Source: Hymenobacter gummosus (GTDB taxonomy: Bacteria > Bacteroidota > Bacteroidia > Cytophagales > Hymenobacteraceae). Taken from it: a stretch of 64,000 nucleotides of DNA. The translations under genes and the position numbers were made by a program. The notes below the pieces were generated by a model. The model was not told the origin of the DNA. It made no database searches and saw nothing but the letters and a program-made list of their open reading frames with translations. Positions 60,339-64,000 of the stretch are shown here, one piece after another (the first letter of the stretch is position 1; the number at the start of each line of letters is the position of its first letter). The DNA is taken from contig NZ_RXOF01000004.1 in NCBI RefSeq assembly GCF_003970915.1, positions 372,001-436,000 of the forward strand, given 5' to 3'.

Positions 60339-60706
60339 ATTGTAGATGAAAAAATACAGTTCGGGCTAAATATAAGTACAAGGACCTGATAGGCTAAGCA
60401 TTTCCCGCGCAGGGCATTGCCAATTTGTGTATATCCTTCTGGCAATCAATTAGCTGACTCTCAACCCAGAATACTTTGCGCGGTTAAACCGGATAATTGC
60501 GCCGCCCCGCGCAACCCTGGTGCGTTGCCGGTGCGCTCCGCCGGACGGTGGTGCAGCAATCGGTTGAGTGCTATTCGTCACGGCGGTCTGGGTGCCGGGA
60601 CAACTGACGCTGCGCGTGGCCGGAGCCGCCCGCCGTCACCGGGAACTGGTCGTTGGAGGGCTTTGAATCGGCAATGCTAGCGGTTTTAGCGGCGCGTGGA
60701 GGTCAA
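60339..60706. other. intergenic region, no gene recognised
   Basis: The right half carries no plausible gene. The left part (60339-60400) is AT-richer and probably holds the promoter of the minus-strand VCBS gene. The right part lies directly behind the TonB receptor stop; no clear terminator hairpin was seen there. Confidence 0.4.
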
Positions 60707-63139
60707 CTACCAGCGCCGTACGTAGCTCACGGCGGGCAAAATCGGGAAGAGGGCCAGCTGATAGAGGTGCCAGCGGCCGGCCCGGTCGTTGTCGAAGTAC
60801 AGGTAATAGGGATTCTGGCGGCTGTAAGCGTTGTAGAGCCCCACTTGCCACACCCGCTCGCCGTGGCGCACGCGGCGCGGGAAGGTGGCGCCCACGTCGA
60901 GGCGGTGGTAGGCGCGCATGCGGAAGCCGTTGCGCGGACCGTACAGCTCGGCGCGGGCGGGCTGGAAGCGGCTGCCGGGGTCGGCGGGGGGCAGGTCGGG
61001 GTTGGTGGTGCCGGGCTGCGGGGCCGTGTACTGGGCCAGAGCCAGGGTGAGGGCGTTGCCGGTGCTGTACTGCCAGGTGGCCGTCAGCTGCACGCGCTTC
61101 TTCAGCTCCCGCATCAGCACCACCGAGGCGGCGTGGCGCTGGTCGTACTTGAAGGGAAACCAGCCCCCGGCGTTCAGACCCTGAAAACGCCGCTCGTTGC
61201 GGCTGAGCGTGTAGCCCACCCAGCCGGTGGTGCGGCCCTGCTTTTTGCGGGCCAGCAGCTCCAGCCCCGCCACGCGCCCCTGCCCGCCCAGCTCCAGGCG
61301 CTCGGCCCAGCGCAGGGTGCTGTGGTAGAAGGTGGCGCCCTCGCGGAAGTCGATGAGCCCGCGCAGCTGCTTGCCGAACAGCTCGGCGCCCAGCTCCAGG
61401 CCGGCCGGGCCGGGCACGGCCCAGGTGGCGCCGGCCGTGGCCTGCACCGCGCGCTGGGGCGGCACCTCGGCGGTGGCCGGTACCCACAGGTCCAGGGGCA
61501 GGCCGGCGCCGTTGTTGGTGAGCAGGTGCACAAACTGGCGCATGGTGGCCACCGAGGCGGTCAGGCGCAGGTGGTCGCGCAGGGCGTACACCACCGACAG
61601 GCGCGGCTGCGCCGACAGCCAGTGGCGGCCCGCCGGGGCGTAGCGCACCAGGTGCAGGCCGCCGTTGAGGGTGAGGCGCGGGCTGGGCTGCCAGGTGTCT
61701 TCGGCGTACAGCATCAGCTCGGTGGCCCGCACCCGGGGCGCCCCGAAGGTGCTGTCGACGGCGGGCTCGGCCTGCCCGGCTTCCTGCACGAAGTAGTGGT
61801 TGAGGCCCGGCCGGAAGTCGTGGAGGGTGAGGCCGGCCCCCAAGCGCAGGGCGTGGGCGGGGTGGGCGGCGTAGGTGGCATCGGCCCGCAGCAGCCCGTC
61901 GGTAATGCCGGCGCGGAAGCTGGCCTCGGCGTCGGTGCGCTGGCTGCGGCTGCCCGTGTACACGGTGGTGCGCGAGGTCTGGCCGTTGCGGTAGAAGAAG
62001 CTGCTGACGCCGGCCGTAAAGGTGGCGCCCAGCCGGGCCGACAGCTCGTGCTGCCAGCGCAGGGCGGCCAGGCGGCTGCCGTAGCGCAGGTCGCTGCCGC
62101 CGCTGCTGAGCGTGCGCCCGCCGCCGCTGCCGATGGCCCGGGTTTCCTGCTCCTTGTCTTTGATGAACAGCCGGTCGGCGCCGGTGAAGGCCAGCAGGCT
62201 CAGCTGCTGGCGCGGGCTCAGGCGCTCGGTGAGCTTGAGGGTGGCGTCGTGGAAGGCGTAGCCGGCGGTGCTGCGGCCCTCGGCGCTGCGGAAGCTCAGG
62301 GGGCGCGAGAGCAGGTCGAGGTTGCCGCGCCGCACCGTGAGCAGGGCGGTGCTGCGGCCGGGGCGCAGGGGGCCGTGCAGGGCCAGGCGGGTGGCCAGCA
62401 CCCCCAGGGCGGCTTCGCCGTGCCACTGGCGGGCGTCGCCCTCGCGCAGCTTCACGTCGAGCACCGAGGACAGGCGCCCCCCGTAGCGGGCCGGAAAGCC
62501 CCCTTTCACCAGCTGCACGCTTTCCACGGCGTTGGCATCGAGCGTGGAGAGGAAGCCGCCCAGGTGGGTGACGGAGTACACGGGCACCGCATCGAGCAGC
62601 ACCAGCGTCTGGTCGGGGGAGCCGCCGCGCACGTACAGGGCGCTGCGGCCCTCGGCGCCGCCCTGCACGCCGGGCAGCAGCTGCAGGGGGCGCAGCACGT
62701 CGGTTTCGCCCAGCAGCGGAGGCATGCGCTTCAGCTCGGCCCGGCTCAGGCGCAGGGTGCTCAGGCCGGGCGTGGTGCCGGCTTCTTCGGGCCGCTGCCC
62801 GCGCACCTGCACTTCGCCCAGCGTGGCCGTGGCGGCCGGCAGACGGAAATCCAGCCAACTGGCGCGGCGCGCGGCCAGCGTGGCCGTTTGGGGGGCATAG
62901 CCCAGCAGGGTAGCCGTGAGGCGCACCGAGTCGGCGGCGGGCAGGGTGAGCGAGTAGCGCCCGGCCGCGTCGGTGGTGGCGCCGCGGCCCGAGCCGGGCA
63001 GCACCACGGCGGCCCCGGGCAGGGCCTCGCCGGTGCGGGCGTCCACCACGTGGCCGCGCACCGTGATGGTGGCGGGGGCCTGGGCCCGGGCGGCCGGGGC
63101 GGCCAGCAGGGCAGTGGCGAGCAGCAGGTACTTGCTCAT
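60707..63139 (-). CDS. TonB-dependent outer-membrane receptor with carboxypeptidase-regulatory-like domain
   Basis: The 810-residue protein has a signal peptide ending ARAQAP. Residues about 25-105 form a carboxypeptidase regulatory-like domain (VRGHVVDARTGEALPGAAVV). The plug (about 110-240) contains ETDVLRPLQLLPGVQGGAEG, SALYVRGGSPDQTLVLLDAV and VKGGFPARYGGRLSSVLDVK. The remainder is a 22-stranded barrel ending LYQLALFPILPAVSYVRRW. It imports an unknown ligand with TonB energy. Its ATG overlaps the stop of the DUF4249 gene by 4 nt (ATGA), a common operon pairing in Cytophagales. Confidence 0.95.
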   Translation of the reverse strand: MSKYLLLATALLAAPAARAQAPATITVRGHVVDARTGEALPGAAVVLPGSGRGATTDAAGRYSLTLPAADSVRLTATLLGYAPQTATLAARRASWLDFRLPAATATLGEVQVRGQRPEEAGTTPGLSTLRLSRAELKRMPPLLGETDVLRPLQLLPGVQGGAEGRSALYVRGGSPDQTLVLLDAVPVYSVTHLGGFLSTLDANAVESVQLVKGGFPARYGGRLSSVLDVKLREGDARQWHGEAALGVLATRLALHGPLRPGRSTALLTVRRGNLDLLSRPLSFRSAEGRSTAGYAFHDATLKLTERLSPRQQLSLLAFTGADRLFIKDKEQETRAIGSGGGRTLSSGGSDLRYGSRLAALRWQHELSARLGATFTAGVSSFFYRNGQTSRTTVYTGSRSQRTDAEASFRAGITDGLLRADATYAAHPAHALRLGAGLTLHDFRPGLNHYFVQEAGQAEPAVDSTFGAPRVRATELMLYAEDTWQPSPRLTLNGGLHLVRYAPAGRHWLSAQPRLSVVYALRDHLRLTASVATMRQFVHLLTNNGAGLPLDLWVPATAEVPPQRAVQATAGATWAVPGPAGLELGAELFGKQLRGLIDFREGATFYHSTLRWAERLELGGQGRVAGLELLARKKQGRTTGWVGYTLSRNERRFQGLNAGGWFPFKYDQRHAASVVLMRELKKRVQLTATWQYSTGNALTLALAQYTAPQPGTTNPDLPPADPGSRFQPARAELYGPRNGFRMRAYHRLDVGATFPRRVRHGERVWQVGLYNAYSRQNPYYLYFDNDRAGRWHLYQLALFPILPAVSYVRRW

Positions 63140-64000
63140 CGGCGCCAGGGCAGCGGGACGGTGCGCTCGTGGAAGCAGGCCAGCACGCCGTAGCCGCCCC
63201 GCACGTTGGAGTAGAGCGGAATCGGCTCGCCCTGCCACACCACCTGCAGCCGGTCGCTGGGCAAGGTGGTCTGGTTGTAGGCGTGGCGCGTCCACGTCTT
63301 GCGGTAGCGGTAGTATGAGCGGCTCGTCGTGCGTACCAGAATTAGGGCATTGTCGGGAGTTGGCGGTGGAAAGTAGGTATTGCCGTTGAATCCCCGCAAT
63401 TGCAGTTCAGCGGTACGGTCGGCAAACAGCCGATCAGAGAAAAACAGCGTCGTTGGCTTGAACGCCTCATCGGCTTCGGCCAACAGCACCGGGTCTTGCG
63501 CGGTTAAATCCAGTCCGGCATACATGTTCCTAGGAGAATTGAGCACCTCGTAAAAACTCCGACCAGGCAAGTCAGGCAACGTCAGGTACACGGTCATATA
63601 GATGGTGCCGTCTTCGCGACTGATGCCCGTGGGCCAGCGGAAGTAGGCGCTGGTGGCCGGGTCGGGCGGGGCGGGCACCGTGTCGGTGGCCTCGGCCGCG
63701 GGAAAGCCCGGGGCCAGGGCCCGCAGGCGCACCACCTGCCCGGCCTGCAGCTTGAGCGCGGTGTCGGCCGCGTAGCGCCCGTTGCGCACGTGGGGGAGCA
63801 CGGCGGCCAACTGGTCGTCCAAGTACAGCTCCACGCGCGCGTCGGCCACGTGGCGGCGGGCGCTGTCGGCCAGGGCCGTCACCCGGCCCACGTAGGCCTC
63901 CACCGGCCTGCCGGCCTGCCCGAAGCAGCCCAGCACCAGCCGTTTTGGCGGGGCCGGCAAATCCGAATCAATTTCTTGGATACACCCGCAGGTGCATCCA
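63136..64000 (-). CDS. DUF4249 lipoprotein (partial, 5' end beyond window)
   Basis: The frame is open to the right edge of the window. The N-terminal part visible reads CGCIQEIDSDLPAPPKRLVL, so the acylated cysteine of a lipoprotein lies just inside the edge and the start codon lies outside. The body shows DUF4249 features: VEAYVGRVTALADSARRHVA, ADARVELYLDDQ, LQAGQVVRLRALAPGFPAAE, FYEVLNSPRNMYAG and a C-terminus RGGYGVLACFHERTVPLPWR. DUF4249 lipoproteins accompany TonB receptors and may act as surface partners. Stop overlaps the receptor start by 4 nt. Confidence 0.88.
   Translation of the reverse strand, partial: GCTCGCIQEIDSDLPAPPKRLVLGCFGQAGRPVEAYVGRVTALADSARRHVADARVELYLDDQLAAVLPHVRNGRYAADTALKLQAGQVVRLRALAPGFPAAEATDTVPAPPDPATSAYFRWPTGISREDGTIYMTVYLTLPDLPGRSFYEVLNSPRNMYAGLDLTAQDPVLLAEADEAFKPTTLFFSDRLFADRTAELQLRGFNGNTYFPPPTPDNALILVRTTSRSYYRYRKTWTRHAYNQTTLPSDRLQVVWQGEPIPLYSNVRGGYGVLACFHERTVPLPWRR

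Noticed and set aside
60653-63193. A long plus-strand open frame (846 codons) opposite the TonB receptor
   Set aside because: It is Gly/Ala/Val/Gln-rich low-complexity translation, while the minus strand encodes a full TonB receptor with clear domains.

Overview
The window looks like a chromosomal segment of a Bacteroidota bacterium, most likely Hymenobacter or a close relative (Cytophagales). Base composition is high-GC. Promoter candidates carry the Bacteroidota -7 box TAnnTTTG (for example 117-124, 12584-12591, 37954-37961 on the minus strand, 54313-54320 on the minus strand). Type IX secretion tails are present (8682-9998, 58563-60338, 39440-41443), as are LVIVD-repeat lipoproteins, a TonB-dependent receptor paired with a DUF4249 lipoprotein, and several families of interspersed palindromic repeats. 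The genus is an inference from gene content and style. No rRNA, tRNA, CRISPR array, insertion sequence, integrase or replication origin was recognised.

Layout. 0-9 kb: small membrane protein, two overlapping DUF1990 genes, phosphoribosyltransferase plus alpha/beta hydrolase, class C-like serine hydrolase, endonuclease V, GluQ-like synthetase and the ohrR-ohr peroxide operon. 8.7-22 kb: secreted serine hydrolase, an LVIVD/LVIVD/beta-barrel operon, S9 peptidase, OsmC protein, two tandem OmpA proteins with thrombospondin type 3 repeats and lysine-rich tails, nitroreductase, and a long secreted fibre-like protein. 22-25.5 kb: a lower-GC BsuBI/PstI-type restriction-modification pair abutting the decayed 3' end of an MmeI-like methyltransferase, then a degenerate 42-bp repeat array. 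26-33 kb: tripartite RND efflux operon (outer-membrane factor, adaptor, pump) with dispersed repeats in its gaps. 33-43 kb: DUF72, a SulP-carbonic anhydrase fusion, ArsM, PfkB-type phosphofructokinase, a 46-residue membrane peptide, a large CHU_C adhesin-like protein, HPP protein and a subclass B1-like metallo-beta-lactamase. 43.3-54.7 kb: accessory region with a 21-bp minisatellite, DUF3800, YefM/YoeB, a low-GC GNAT plus nuclease-like pair, clpB, a zeta-like kinase module and a PIN module. 54.8-64 kb: three paralogous small exported proteins, an SMP-30-like lipoprotein, HupE/UreJ, an FG-GAP/VCBS protein, and the TonB receptor with DUF4249 running off the right edge.

The most unusual structure is downstream of clpB. 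The last 262 bp of clpB recur as a near-identical 262-bp copy (52150-52411), then as two progressively more degraded copies (53169-53266 and 54431-54695). All share the same left boundary inside clpB, and the intervals hold toxin-antitoxin-like cargo or a Sua5-type gene. This resembles serial insertion of small cassettes into the clpB 3' end, each regenerating the gene end and displacing the older one. No recombinase is visible, so the mechanism is an inference. The nearby YefM/YoeB module is likewise bracketed by a direct repeat of about 45 bp (45502-45548 and 46281-46324).
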